Assembly (NCBI GenBank): GCA_965112735.1
Contig: OZ218962.1
Span: 1,798,001 to 1,862,000, forward strand
From: Phaeosaccion multiseriatum
Lineage: Eukaryota > Ochrophyta, other classes
Direction: 5' to 3'
DNA: 64,000 nt
Below are positions 1-11,404 of this stretch, piece by piece. Position 1 is the stretch's first letter; every line of letters begins with the position of its first letter. The translations under genes were made by a program, and so were the position numbers. The notes beneath the pieces are model-generated. The model did not search any database and was not told where the DNA came from. It worked only from the letters and a program-made list of their open reading frames with translations.

Positions 1-26
1 CTCTTCTCTCCTCATCCCTCTCCCAG

Positions 27-870
27 TCATGGACCTATGCAACCACAGCAGCCGAGCAGCGACCGTCCGTATGCGAAAGAGCACGTCCCGAGCGCAATAC
101 GACCTCGTCACGAGAGAGATCGATGCAGCCACAAGGGAGGGAGAGATTGCTCCGGGGGAGGAGCTGAGCATCAGTTACGGGGATGTCAGTAACGATGACC
201 TATTAGTAAGGTTCGGCTTCGTCGAAAAGGTAATTGAGGAATGCGCGTTTGGCTCTTTCTTCCCCACGGGGAGGAGGAGGAGGAGGAAGGGGAGGAGGAG
301 GAGGAGGAGGAGGAGGAGGAGGAGGAGGTGTAGGAGGACGAGGAGGAGGAGGCGGAGGACGAGGACGAGGACGAGGATGAGGAGGCAGAGGACGAGGAGG
401 ACGAGGAGGAGGAGGAGGAGATGGGGGGACAACTCCCTCCGCCTCCGCCCCCCTAAACCCCTCCCTCCCGCTGCACAAACACACACGCACACACGCACAC
501 ACACACACGTACGCTCGCACACGCACACACACACTCTCTCTCTCTCTCTCACACACACACACAGGACAACCCTTATGACGACTTCGTTTTGAGCAAGAAA
601 GAGCTCTGCCGCCTCCTCGACATCGAAAATGACAGAGTCGACGAAGCGATGCTAGAGTGAGTGAGTCAGTGAGTGAGTGAGTGAGTGAGTGAGTGAGTGA
701 GTGAGTGAGTGAGTGAGTCAGTGAGTGAAGAAGGGAGTGAGTGAGTGAGTCAGTGAGTGAAGGGAGTGAGTGAGTGAGTGAGTGAGTGAGTGACTCTTCT
801 CCCTGCCTCTCTCTCTCTTCTTCTTCTCCCTGCCTCTCTCTCTCTCTTCTTCTCCCTGCCTCTCTCTCTC

Positions 871-915
<45 letters not shown>

Positions 916-2567
916 GTTTTGAGAAGTGGGTTGCTGGGTTTCCGGGCTGGTGTGGGTAACTTCCTACCGTACCCAATCGACCATCCTTCGACTCACCCAC
1001 AGAGGGCTCACCCCCCCCCTTTTGCCCCTCCTTCCCTTCCCCTCCGCTCCACTCCTCTGCGCCGTTCTCTGTCTGCCTGCCTGCCCATATGCCTACCCAT
1101 CTGCCTGTCTCTATCCATCAGACTGGGTCTAGGGGCGGCGGGGCTGGACGAAGGCGTGTACCTGCAGCGAAAGGCACCCAATTCAGATGGCTCCATCATC
1201 TACAACCAAGGCAGTAAGTCACTAAAGAAACATAAGAGCTAAGCTTGCGCAAAAAATAGGAGAGAGAAGAAAGAGAGAGATACGTCATTCCCTACCTATA
1301 TACCTCCCCCCCCTCCTCCCTCCCTCCCTCCCTCCCTCCCTCCCTCCCTCCCTCCCTCCCTCCCTCCCTCCCTCCCTCCCTCCCTCCCTCCCTCCCTCCC
1401 TCCCTCCCTCCCTCCCTCCCTCCCTCCCTCCCTCCCTCCCTCCCTCCCTCCCTCCCTCCCTCCCTCCCTCCCTCCCTCCCTCCCTCGCTTTCCCACCCCT
1501 CCTCCCCCCTCCCCACACCCGCTCTGGAGTCACCGCCTCGCCCCACCTCTGAGCTTGTTGCCTTTGCCACCCACGCACGCACCCACGCACGTATCCACGC
1601 ACGCACCCACGCACCCACGCACGCACCCACCCATCTACCCACCCATCTACCCACGCATCTGCCCACCCATCTATCCACCCACCCATCCACTGCCTCTGTC
1701 CTTCCTTGTGTGTCTCTTCTCTCAGCGACGCTGATGGCCCTTGGATCTCTGCCCACGGCCTTCCGCAAGGGGCCGAACGAGCAGCAGCAGGGGGTGGCGG
1801 CGACGGAGCTTGTCGGCTTCAAGGCCCTGCAGTACTGCCTGCTCAAGCTGCTCAAGGAGATTCAAGGTGAGGGGGAGGGGGTGGAGTTTTGAGTTTGAGT
1901 TTGAGTTTGAGTTCAGGTTATTGGCCGTGACGGATGAGGGCAGGGAGCGTATCTCAAATCAAGGAGGGTACAATGGATATGGAGATGGATCGGTATGGAG
2001 AGGGTAGGGAGGGGGTGTGTGGGGTGGACATGGGTGGGCCTAGCACCGACATGTGTGGTGTGGTGTTTCCACACACTTGCCTGCCTCCATGCAGTGGATG
2101 GCACTGGATGGCACTCGAGTGCTCTGCCTCCCTCTCGCTGCGTGGGCGCTGCATGGATGGGCCCCTCTGCCCTCTGCTCACCTGCCCCTGCCTGCCACGC
2201 TGACTCCCTTTCACTCTCCCTCCCTTCCCTTGTCAGTCCTCGGCCATTGAACTCTTCCACACCTCATCCCCCCAATGAATCGACCACTCCCAACACCTCG
2301 TCTCCCCACCCATCCCTTCCTTTCTCCCTCACCCCCCCACCCATCCCTTCCTTCGTCCGTCCCCTCCTCTCCCCTTTTTGAGCAGAAGGAGACGTCAAGA
2401 AATCCTCCGGAAGCAGCAGCAGCAGCAGCAAGACGAAGGAGGCAGCGGGGGCAAGCACGCCATCGGTGGCAGCGGACATCGCCGTTACGTTTCGACGAGA
2501 GAAGGCAAGAGTGCTCAAGGAGGCCCTCCGGACAGTCAACATGGAGGTGGACAGGCAAGGCGTTTGA
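27..2567 (+). CDS. SET-domain protein lysine methyltransferase, SETD3/Rubisco-LSMT-like (5' end outside window)
   Basis: Predicted exons are 27-229, 565-656, 917-955, 1122-1213, 1726-1866 and 2386-2567, and the frame is kept across all joins. The first exon holds the end of a SET domain: a CNHSS core, then [17 protein letters not shown] and RFGFVE, the pattern of SETD3 and Rubisco large-subunit methyltransferases. These transfer methyl groups from S-adenosylmethionine to lysine or histidine side chains. The following exons resemble the helical substrate-binding domain of that family ([17 protein letters not shown], then a Leu-rich helix ending LLKEIQ). The C-terminus has a Ser run ([12 protein letters not shown]) and ends [10 protein letters not shown]. 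The N-terminal SET half lies upstream of base 1. Substrate unknown. Introns hold GGA, GTGA, TC and CCCT repeats. The stop codon lies inside the first unit of a minisatellite. Confidence 0.8.
657..792. repeat. (GTGA)n microsatellite in SET-gene intron 2
   Basis: About 135 bp of GTGA/GAGT tetranucleotide with a few CAGT and AGAAGG interruptions. It begins exactly at the intron's 5' splice site, so the donor GTGAGT is itself the first repeat unit. It is followed by TC-rich sequence to the acceptor near 916. Confidence 0.9.
1314..1486. repeat. (CCCT)n microsatellite in SET-gene intron 4
   Basis: About 170 bp of near-perfect CCCT tetranucleotide, followed by CCCACGCACG-type repeats to about 1690. 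It fills most of the intron between the exons ending at 1213 and starting at 1726. Confidence 0.9.
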
Positions 2568-2779
2568 TGACTTATGGAACCAGGCGTTTGATGACTTATG
2601 GAGGTGGACAGGCAAGGCGTTTGATCACTTAAGGAGCCAGGCGTTTGATGACTTATGGAGGTAGGCAAGGCGTTTGATGACTTGAGGAGCTGGACAGGCT
2701 GGAGCCAGGCGTTTGATGACTTATGGAGCTGGACAGGAAAGGCGTTTGATGACTTATGGAGGTGGACAGGCAAGGATTG
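2541..2779 (+). repeat. Minisatellite starting at the SET-gene stop codon
   Basis: An imperfect tandem array of AGGCGTTTGATGACTTATGG with alternating spacers such as AGGTGGACAGGCA or AGCCAGG. Unit length varies between about 25 and 45 bp. The first unit contains the last codons and TGA stop (2565-2567) of the upstream gene. Six further GCGTTTGATGACTT-like copies follow in the 3' untranslated region. Confidence 0.85.
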
Positions 2780-3507
2780 TGATGACATCTCCCTTGCATC
2801 TTTCCTAAAGTAGTGCTTTACTGCAGTCGTTTTTTAACACTCGATTTGCGTAAGAATCGCCCAAGTCGCCCGTTTTACAGAGATGGGGCGGCAAGGGGGA
2901 GTGCTCTTGCAGAAATGCTGACAAGTACACGTAGGGAAGGGAAAAAGCAATGAAAGTGCAAGACTACGGATGGATAGGCATCTCAAAGAGCTACTGTACA
3001 CGAAGAGCTATAGCGCTTCTCCCAGCGTCATTTTGCTACAAGCGATTTGGGCGATTCCTCTTCCACCCCTCCTTTATTCCTTCATTAACTTAAACCTACA
3101 CGGTGACATGAAGACACGTTTATGTTTATGTTACACTTTGTTTATGCGTGACGTTGTACAAGTACGAGACACGTACTCGGCACTGCGCTCACTCCTTACA
3201 CTACACGCCACCGCTTCTTCTTGGCCTCTACTTTCGCGAGTCCTTTGGCGAGTTCATCCAGGGGGGGATCACAATACCTTTACATGTAAGGCTTTAAAGG
3301 CCTTCAGGCTTCAAGGCTGTAAGTGTAAGGCCTCTTGCCGCTGCCCGCCCCCTCCTTCCCTTCACCCTCTCTTCTAACTCTTACTCTTACATCACACTCC
3401 ACACAAACCCTGTGAGGAGCGGCTCCTGAAACGCCACCCCTTGAGTAATTAGTACTACTGAAGTACAAAAGACGGGAAAAATTGAGTAATTGTAAGTACT
3501 ACTGAAA
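2780..3507. other. Intergenic region, no supported gene
   Basis: AT-richer than its surroundings. A 135-codon open frame at 2970-3377 has no recognisable domain and I do not call it. Two copies of a GTACTACTGAA-containing word lie at about 3441-3466 and 3483-3510. It separates two convergent genes, so it should hold both 3' ends. Confidence 0.5.
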
Positions 3508-4206
3508 TTAGTATGGGGAGGACCTCCGGCGCTGCCGGTCGTGAGTACTCCTTCCAGCGGGGGGGGGCCGACGGCGAGCGGGATCGTTGGGGATTGCAGT
3601 GGTGGGCAGGGGAGGCGACTCGGGTATGCAGGCGAGCCTCGCCAGCAGGGAGAGACCGCCCTCGGTAGGCGCTGTAGGATTCTTGTGCTGATGTTCCACC
3701 CACTGCTGTTGTCGTTGTGGCCGCTGCTGCTGCTGCAGCTGCTGCATCAGAGTGGGTCCTCCTCTCTCCACCTCCGCCGCGTCCACCGCCTCCCCACCCT
3801 CCCCCACAAGTTCCCCCGTCTCCGCAGCCACCAAGTTGGCTTGAATCACCAATTGTCGCTGCCGCGCCCGAAGCATCGTGATATCTCTCTCATAGGCCCT
3901 GAGTACTGTGTCCCTGCTCGTCCTCGCCGCGTCCGTCTCCACTCGGAGGGCCTGGCGAAACCGACGCAGAGTGTCTCTCGGGGAAGGAGCAGATGAACAA
4001 CCACACGCGGAGGTGGCGAGATCCTCGTCCTGCCTCCTATGCTGATTTTGCTTTGGCTCTGTATGGCCCACTGGCTCCGGACACCGTCGATGCTGCTGCT
4101 GCTGCTGATCCGCGGTCGGGACGACGAGGACTCCGTCCACGATCCGAACGCTCATCCGCTCGACGCTATGGCCGACAATGGGTGGCATCAATGTGGGGGA
4201 AAGCAT
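3508..4206 (-). CDS. Hypothetical coiled-coil/Gln-rich protein, 232 aa
   Basis: A single open frame starting with ATG at 4206. The N-terminal third ends in a short Gln run. A charged, probably helical segment follows (RDTLRRFRQALRVETD, then YERDITMLRARQRQLVIQ), then a Gln-rich stretch (MQQLQQQQRPQRQQQ) and a basic Pro/Arg tail. No catalytic motif is visible and I do not recognise the family. It carries a diverged copy of the QLVIQ word seen in other genes of the window. It is divergent from the OB-fold gene starting at 5006, and the two may share the 800 bp between them. It could be a fragment of a multi-exon gene. Confidence 0.45.
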   Translation of the reverse strand: MLSPTLMPPIVGHSVERMSVRIVDGVLVVPTADQQQQQHRRCPEPVGHTEPKQNQHRRQDEDLATSACGCSSAPSPRDTLRRFRQALRVETDAARTSRDTVLRAYERDITMLRARQRQLVIQANLVAAETGELVGEGGEAVDAAEVERGGPTLMQQLQQQQRPQRQQQWVEHQHKNPTAPTEGGLSLLARLACIPESPPLPTTAIPNDPARRRPPPAGRSTHDRQRRRSSPY

Positions 4207-5005
4207 TGTATCTTAACCTTCTCCCTTTCTCTGTTTGCTGCTCTCCTCACTGCGGCTACCGTATTCCTCCTGTTCCGCTTCTCCTCGCTCTCTTCTCTTA
4301 CTGTGTCCCCTTTTGGTCCTCCTCCCGGAACCTTCAGAGTTGGGGGAGTTGCGCGAACTTCGAAAGTGAATTAAGCTCTGTTGCTGCTCGGCACCATAGA
4401 GAAGGAACTTGTGGGGCCGAGCAAGGCTGCTCGAGCACTACGCTCCCAACCCCCGTCTCGCTCCGCAGAAGGTACTGCTGCTGCTGGCTCTGCTCTACTG
4501 CTGCCTGCTGCTGCTGGCACGGAAGGAGGACACGGTCCTCGTTGGCGCCCTAAGCACCCAGCCAGGGTCAGCACAACCGCTTTCCTCAGGTCTACGGCGA
4601 CCGAACGAGCGTCCTTCTACCCCTCTCTTGCTTCGCAGAAGGCACTGCTGCTGCTGCCCCTGCTCTGCTGCTGCCTGTGCTGCTGCCACGGAAGGAGGAC
4701 ACGATCCTCGTTGGCGTCTGGCGCCCCACCCCCCCCCCCCCCCACGCTCTCCTCGTTCTACGTCGATCGAACGAGCCTCCTTCTATCCCTGTATGGCGGG
4801 TAATGGTCCCGCCACGGAGGAGCTGGGCGGGGTATCTCCATTGCCTGATCATGACGCAGGCTTCCTACTTCCGCGCCTTTACGTTCCGGCCATGTTCTTT
4901 TGTTTGTTTTCGATGTGCGCTACAGAGAAAGAATGCGTAGAATGCCATCTCGGCTGGCTTTTTCTTTTTTATGGTGTTTTGTTTTTTGTTTTAATTTCTG
5001 TCCGC
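4207..5005. promoter_or_regulatory. Shared upstream region of two divergent genes, with a tandem duplication
   Basis: Lies between the ATG of the minus-strand orphan (4206) and the ATG of the OB-fold gene (5006). It holds two diverged tandem copies of a roughly 165-bp segment, about 4467-4630 and 4632-4795. Both contain the words CTGCTGCTG, CACGGAAGGAGGACACG and CGAACGAG, and both have CTG-rich interiors. A T-rich stretch (4965-5000) precedes the plus-strand start. No TATA box is called. Confidence 0.5.
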
Positions 5006-6351
5006 ATGGCCAATGGACAGCAAGATTGGCAAGAGGAGGCTCCTCGGGACGTGCCTCTCCACTGGCGACTCTTCCTGAAAGATTTGTTGACGCTGCAGCC
5101 CGCTTCAGTGCCCAATGGCGGCAATGCGAGTCAGTTTGGTAGACCGGGCTCAGGCTTTGTGTTTGGCCCCGCGAGGCACGAGGTGCGCGCTCTGTGCTGC
5201 CTGGGAACGGTGGTAAAGGTCTCGCGACCACAGGATACTGCTAGTGAGCGGAAGGAGTCCAGTGAGGACAGAGAAGGCGTCTTTTGGATAGGTAAGGAGA
5301 TGGGGGAACTGCCGCAGAGTGTTGTGCGCGAACAGAATGACTGCTGAGAAACGAATGAGCCCCCCCCCCTCACTCATCACCCACCTCCCGCTTCACCCCC
5401 TTCCGGCGGCCTCTCCCGCCCCGCTCAGACGACTCCACCGCTGTTGTGCCCGTCGTTGTGAAGCTCCAGGACGGACAGGAGTGGCCGCAGCACCTCGCCT
5501 TGGGCGCCCAAGTGGAGGTGCAGGGGACCGTGGGGAGGAGAGCGGGTACGACAGAGGCAGTCGGGGCAGCACAATCACAGCAGGCAGCGAATCAAGCGCC
5601 GCCCTGCAGCGGCATGTTCATCGCCGCTTCAAGGTGAGGGCATCCCCGTCCCCCCCCCCCCCTTCCCCCCGCCCGCGTCGCCTCCCACACAGGCCTCCTC
5701 CGGCATTGTTACACATGATTCCCCTTTCCTCCACAACCCAAAGGCTTCTTTACACAATGTTGATTGTGTGATTGCGTCCATGTGTGCGTGTGCCCTCTTC
5801 TTCGGCCCAGCCACCGCGAGGAGAAGGAGCCCCTTGCCCTGGCCCTACAGTGCCTGGAGACGATCGAACTGTACGAGACGTGCTACTGCACACAGGGCTG
5901 GGCACCGCAGCCCGTCCGCCTCCCCGCCTGGACCCCGCCCGTGCCGTCCTTCGCTGGGCCGCCGGCACAGCAGCAGCAGCAGCAGCAGCGGCAGTTGGTG
6001 ATACAGAAGAAGCAGCAGGGAGGAAACAGTAGCAGCGAGGCAAGCGTTGGTATGATGGGGTCTGGTGGTGCAGCACCAGCTGGTGATACACCAGCAGCAG
6101 CAGCAGGAGGAGGAGGGGAGGTGGAGGGTGTGGACCAGGCGGCGCTGATTTCTGTGATTTTCGGCCTCATACAGAGCAAGGCGGGGGCCGGAGCTTCCCT
6201 GGAGGAGCTGAGTAGCAGCAGCAGCCTCCCTCCGCGGCTGGAGCAGCAGGGGCAGGCTCGCACTTTGGCTGCAGTGAGCGCCGCACTCGACGATATGGCG
6301 GCAGAGGGCATGATCTACAGCAGTAAGGCCGGCCAATTCATGGCCCTGTAG
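5006..6351 (+). CDS. RPA32/STN1-like protein: OB fold, Gln linker, C-terminal winged helix
   Basis: Exons 5006-5291, 5429-5633 and 5811-6351 give about 343 residues. After a short N-terminus, residues about 55-190 look like an OB fold: VRALCCLGTVVKVSRPQ, then WIDDSTAVVPVVVKL, then LETIELYE. The DD-S/T pair after a beta strand is typical of RPA2 and STN1 single-strand-DNA-binding subunits. A Pro- and Gln-rich linker (AQQQQQQQRQLVIQKKQQ) leads to a final 75 residues resembling the RPA_C winged helix (ALISVIFGLIQSKAGAGAS, then AVSAALDDMAAEGMIYS). Known RPA32 proteins bind ssDNA within the RPA heterotrimer, and STN1 acts at telomeres; the sequence alone does not separate the two. The ATG at 5006 follows a T-rich leader. 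The codon after the linker region and the 3' UTR both carry the dispersed GTTGGTGATACAG word. Confidence 0.6.
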
Positions 6352-8127
6352 CAGCAGTTGGTGATACAGCAACAGGAGCAGGAGTAGGAGCCGTGAACCT
6401 GCCGTGCGTGTTGACGCGATATGCCTGGTGGGGGAGCCCATCAGCCCCCAGCAGACGATTTGAAACCGTCATTAGCACCCATCAGACGATTTGAAACGGT
6501 GGCACGGGGTGATCGGCCTGCCTGTCTGCCTGCCTGCCTGCCCGCCTATCCCCTGCCCTCCAGCCTCTCCAGCCCCTCCTGCTGTACATGTAGAGATGAA
6601 ACGCAGCAGAGGCAAGCAAGAGCGAAGGCAGGCAGCGAAGGCAGACAGCGGAGATAGGCGAGGCAGCCCTCACACAGCAGGCTGGGGCGGCGGGGTGGTG
6701 TCGCGTCACGCAGTAGCCCCCAAGGCAGCGCGCGCGAGAGAGAGAGAGAGTACGGCAGTCAGACACTCCCTGGATCTCTTCCTCTGGACCCTCCGTCCAG
6801 CGCCGGTCTCCTCGAACCCAAGGCACCCACCACACTCTCCTCTCCTCCTTTGAGGGGTTGGAGCGCACGGAGCAATGCTCGACCTCCTGGCTTCGGTATG
6901 CTTGTCCTGTTGAGCGGCTCGGGCTCCACATTCCTCTCGCCGGGCTCGGACGCGTGGATAGCATGTAGATGCATTTCATCCGGGGCTGGAGAGTGTTCCC
7001 TCGTGGACAGGGGACGACGACACTCGGCAGCATGACAACAACAGCAGCAACGAGAACAACAACGATACCACCAACAGCACCACCAACCAGCAACAGAGCA
7101 CCTGAGCACCGCCCATTGGTGAGGCGTGGTGCAGTCGCCTGCCCGCCTACGCTTTACCTCTCCCCTCTCCTTGGGCCTGTGTTGGCCCTCATTGGGGTGG
7201 TGCGGTACCTTGCATTGGAGCGATGGGCTCCAGTTCCGTCTATGGACGGCGACACAGACAATAGAGCCCCCACAACACAGCTCTTGCGTGCACGTAGGAT
7301 GCGTACGTGTGTGTGGTTTTGACGTCGTGTGAAGGTGTCCGACGGTCTACCCCCTGACGCTGTAACAGCAGCCGAGCAGCCCTGCGTACCTACTGTGCCC
7401 GTATGCCTGTCTTCCCCTGCCCATACACCTTGGCCGGGCGGGGGCTGGGGGCTATAGCTGGTAGCAGCCCGACGAGTACAGCTGGCTTGGGTCCCCCTTC
7501 CTCGCCCCCTGACGCGGTATTGAGCTTTTGCTGATAGTCCACGGTCCACCCCTGACTCGCTACTGAGGTATCGCCGATAGCTGCGCTTATTGGCCCTTCA
7601 AGCCCGCTGTTGGTGAGGCGAACACGCTCTCGGTCGTAGGTGTTGGCATAGTACTGCTCCTTACCGGTCTCGCGGGTTGCTGCTGCCGCTTTTGGGGGTG
7701 TCGCGTCACCCAACCCAACCGCATTGACCGAAGAAGGAATATAAATTTCAGCTCGATGTTCCTTCCCCTGAACGCGTTCGTTGATCAATAGAGGGAGATG
7801 GATTAGAGAGTAGGACAGCACGCCCCCCCTGACAGGAACGCGCAGCCGGAGAAAGGGCTGCGCGATCGTCCTCTACCATCTCAGGCGCATTTTATCAACC
7901 TGCGGCAACCCTGGGGGGAAACTCGCTCTCTCACGCAACCAGCAGAGAGTCCCACACACACACACACACACACGGGGCCTTGGCAGCGGCAAGAGGCGAG
8001 GCGCAGCAGTGGAAGGGGCATGGCAGAAGAATTGGAAGGCATGCACTTTACTGAGGAAGAAGAAACAGGACGGGAAGATGCGTGAAGCGACTGAGTCGGG
8101 AAAACGCGAAAGAGGGTGAAGGGAAGT
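6352..8127. other. Intergenic region with low-confidence open frames
   Basis: Starts with another CAGTTGGTGATACAG copy directly after the OB-gene stop. A direct repeat, CAGACGATTTGAAAC, occurs at about 6453 and 6482. Minus-strand open frames at 6482-7109 are long enough to notice but read as low-complexity or disagree between frames. Apart from the candidate at 7390-7821, I support no gene here. Confidence 0.4.
7390..7821 (-). CDS. Possible hypothetical protein or exon, function unknown
   Basis: An open frame of up to 143 codons with balanced composition, unlike the surrounding low-complexity frames. Typical pieces are AEIYIPSSVNAVGLGD and VRLTNSGLEGPISAAIGD. It has no ATG at the start of the open stretch. 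A plausible acceptor (CGCGTTCAG) lies within it at about 7768, so it may be an internal or terminal exon. No family recognised. Confidence 0.25.
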   Translation of the reverse strand: MLSYSLIHLPLLINERVQGKEHRAEIYIPSSVNAVGLGDATPPKAAAATRETGKEQYYANTYDRERVRLTNSGLEGPISAAIGDTSVASQGWTVDYQQKLNTASGGEEGGPKPAVLVGLLPAIAPSPRPAKVYGQGKTGIRAQ

Positions 8128-9874
8128 ATGGCTACAGCAGAGGGTAAGGCATCTCCAGCTGCAGACGGTCCATCGAAGGCGACAGTAGCAGCAGTAGTAG
8201 TAGTAGATGCAGCACTGCCAGACGGGAGTGCTGAGACGAAAGAACCTCCTCCTGCTGTGGAGGGAGGAGGGGGGCAAACTGGCGGGGAGGGTGCTTGCGA
8301 AGGAGGCAATGGGACTGCAGAGGGAGCGAAACAACCAGAAGGAGGAGGACGAGAGTGTGGAGGAGATGCACAAGTAACAGCAGAAGCTAATGGAGCAGAA
8401 GTAGCAAAAGGAGGAGGAGGAGGCGGCGGAGAAGTTGGAGCAGAAGCAGAAGCCGGTTCAGCAGAAGCAGGAGCTGCAGCAGCAGTAGCAGCAGGAAGAG
8501 CAGAAAGTGGAGGTGATACACGAGTAGACGCAGAAGAAGCGAAAGCAACAGTAGGAGACGCGGTAGAATTAACACCACAAGCAGCAGCGCCAGAACGACC
8601 AGCGGCGGGGCCATCCGTAGCAGGCAAAAGAAAGAGAGAAGATGACGGGCGGGAGCACGAAGGAGGAGGGCGAGCCTGTATCGAGGGACAGAGGAGCGCG
8701 AGGGACCAAGACAACGTCACAGAGGTCGAGCCCCCCGGGGACAGCCCTGCACGGAGTGAGGCAGACAAGCAAGCAACGGCAACGGAAATACAGACCGGCA
8801 AGCAACAACAGGCAGCAGCTGGAGGAGGAGCAGGAGCAGGAGCAGGAGGAGGAACTCCCACTTGGAATAATAGAACGAGGGGCGTGGAGGAGGCTTACGA
8901 GGTACGCTGTATGGAATCAGTCCACGTCATTGGGGCCTCAATTGAAGGGGGTAGGGGAAGGAAGGGCTTGTTTCTTGCTGCTCTTTCGTCCCTCTGGAGA
9001 GCCCCAGCATGCCTCTCTCCACGCCCCCCCCCCCATATCACCAACTGCTCAAGAGGTCCTGGTACCCCTTGAACCCCCCCAATGTCGGTCTCGCGTGTTT
9101 CACCCGGCCCCTCTGCCCCCCGCTGCTGTGCCGTATCACCAACTGCTATTGCTGCTCCCGTCTGTGCCCACCCCGTTCCCCTCCACCACTCAGAACCTGC
9201 TGCGGACACTGCAGGCCCTCATTTCTAACCCCCCCGGGTCTAAGAAAGAGCCGGAGGAGGGGAAGGAAAAGGAGGCAGGGGGAGGAGGGGGAGGAGGGGG
9301 AGGAGGGGGAGGAGGAGAGAGAGGAGGCAGCAAGGAGGCGGGGGGGGTCAGCGAGTCAAAGGAAGCCACGGAGGCCAAGGAAGCCAAGGAGGAGGAGGCG
9401 GCAGGAGTGCGCCGTATCGTGTCACAGCTCTCCCTCTTTAATAGGGAGATCGACTCTCTCGTGGACGGGCTTAGGGCCGCTCAAGCTGCTATATCACCAA
9501 CAGGTCAACATCCACGCGCCACCCCCCCCCCGTGTGTCAAGGGCGAGCCCCCAGCAGTAGGAGGAGGAGGGGAAGGCGGGGCGGAGGCGGGGGTGCCCAG
9601 GGCTGTATCCGTTAGTGATAGCACCGGATCTACTTCTTCTGCTTGTGGCCTCACATCCGGCCTGGGTGGGCCCGAGCGAGGACCACCAGTAACGTCAGTG
9701 GGGGGGGGGGAGACGGAGACGGGGGGGCGACAGGGGAAGCAGGGGCAGTTGGTGATACAGGAGGGGCAGCAGGGTCAGCAGGTGCAAGGCTTGGGAGGGC
9801 CGGAGGGGGGGCTGCAGAGCCAGGACGGCGGCAAGGGAGGCGCAGGAGGAGCCGACTCAATACCCATCTCGAGC

Positions 9875-9910
<36 letters not shown>

Positions 9911-10055
9911 CAGCACCAGCACCAGCGGCAGCAGCAGCAGCAGCGATTGACTCCCCAGCCTGGGCAGCATCAGTATCCAAGTCAGGGTCGAGGTGGCCTG
10001 GACAGCGAGCTGCAGCAGCAACAACAGCAGCAGCGGTTGGTGGTACAGCAAGGCG

Positions 10056-10092
<37 letters not shown>

Positions 10093-10506
10093 GTGCCACT
10101 CCTACCAGCAGCAGCCACAAGACGGGCCAGGCCAGCTGCAACAAGACTATCAACAGCCGACTCAGCAGCTTCAGATGCGGCAAGCCGGGCTCCAACAGCA
10201 GAGACCATCGCCCACGACCACGTCGGAGCAGCTCCAGTACCACTAGAGGAGTCTATATATATGTATATGTACGACGCGAGCACGGACGGCACTCGTAGCA
10301 GCAGCAGCAGCAGCAGCAGTTGGTTATACAGCAGCGGGACAACTCACAGCACGAGCGCCATCATCGCCTCTTCTCTCCAGCAGCAGTAGCTGTCTCCTCC
10401 ACCGCTGGTGGCCTGGTAGTTTGACCCCGACCCCTTTGTACGGGCGGAGGTCAATATATTTGCTGAGAAGGAGGATGAAGATGAGGATGAGGATGAGGAG
10501 GAGTAG
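8128..10506 (+). CDS. Acidic/Ala-Gly- and Gln-rich orphan protein, probably nuclear
   Basis: Exon 1 runs 8128-8901 (ATG to the EEAYE codons before GTACGC). Exon 2 begins at 9194 and stays open to a stop at 10244-10246, but probably splices earlier to a last exon, 10420-10506, encoding FDPDPFVRAEVNIFAEKE and an Asp/Glu tail. Exon 1 is low-complexity Ala/Gly/Glu with a nuclear-localisation-like KRKRED (about residue 170). Exon 2 has two helical segments (NLLRTLQALISN; IVSQLSLFNREIDSLVDGLR), then Gly-rich and long Gln tracts containing QLVIQ and RLVVQ. The two helices recall Mediator subunits such as MED4, but this is only an impression. Donor choice in exon 2 is unresolved; the far Gln region may be partly intronic. 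Confidence 0.45.
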
Positions 10507-10974
10507 GGGGAGGAGTGGGAGGGGAAGAAAGAGGGAGGGGGTGGGTAAATGGGGTGCCGGGAATCACAGAATCACAAGGAGGTAAGACGTTGAGGCGGGG
10601 TGTAGTGGAAGAGGGGAGAACAGAAGGGGCACGCATCAACAGCGATGCCTCCACATACCAAGAGAGGTCCACTGTGTGGAAGTCCACAACTTGCTCTGCT
10701 GGTTATAGCATCACAGGTCAGAGAGTTTTGTCGCAACGCATGCATGTACAGAGGGGGGGCGCAGGACTCCATATTGCCATATTGCCATACTTGTAATACA
10801 CGAGCGAGTTCTTGTTCTTCGTGTCCTTTTAGTGTGCCGCGTAAAAGAAGGAAAGGGAGGGATCAGTTTGGGCGCGAATTTCACATAAGTCAATGATAGC
10901 ACAAAAATCCCCTGCAAAATCCCGCGAAGAGCGGATCCAGAGCGGCAGCGTTAGGAGAGAGACACCCGCAAGTG
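10507..10974. other. Intergenic, no supported gene
   Basis: Follows the stop of the acidic/Q-rich orphan and precedes the TDP1 5' region. There is a short TCACAGAATCACA-type stretch near 10564 and a duplicated ATATTGCCAT at about 10772-10789. No gene is visible. Confidence 0.4.
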
Positions 10975-11114
10975 ATGGGCGCTTCGATGGCAGGACCGCA
11001 ACACAAGCTGACGAAGACGAAGGGGCAGTCCAGGAGCAGCAGCAGCAGCAGTAGCAGCACCAAGCAGTTTACGGCTCCTGCCCTCAACAAACGGCTTCCC
11101 TGTGAGGTGTGGCA

Positions 11115-11355
11115 ATGTCACAGAGAAAGGGCGACGACTACCTCCCAGAGACGTTCTATTTGAACACTCTGGAGAGATATGCAGGTACGCTGCGGGCAAC
11201 TGCCAGGTCTTTTTTGAAAGCAGGTTTTGAATCCCCCTCCCTCTCCACCCCCCTCTCAGTCGCGGGAAACCTCTACAGCGGGCCGGGAGGCACCTTAACG
11301 TTCGATCTCTCGCATCATGTGAGGAGGAGAATGAATAAAGGTGCGAGTTCCGGCA

Positions 11356-11404
<49 letters not shown>

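Noticed and set aside
29-592. Arg-rich continuation of the first SET exon
   Set aside because: The frame runs through a GGA repeat in the intron; a good donor at 230 and acceptor at 564 restore the SET-like reading.
2970-3377. 135-codon open frame with an ATG
   Set aside because: No domain, poor complexity at the end, no convincing splice partners; likely chance.
5006-6351. Assignment of the OB-fold gene specifically to STN1
   Set aside because: The winged-helix end and Gln linker fit RPA32 at least as well; left as RPA32/STN1-like.
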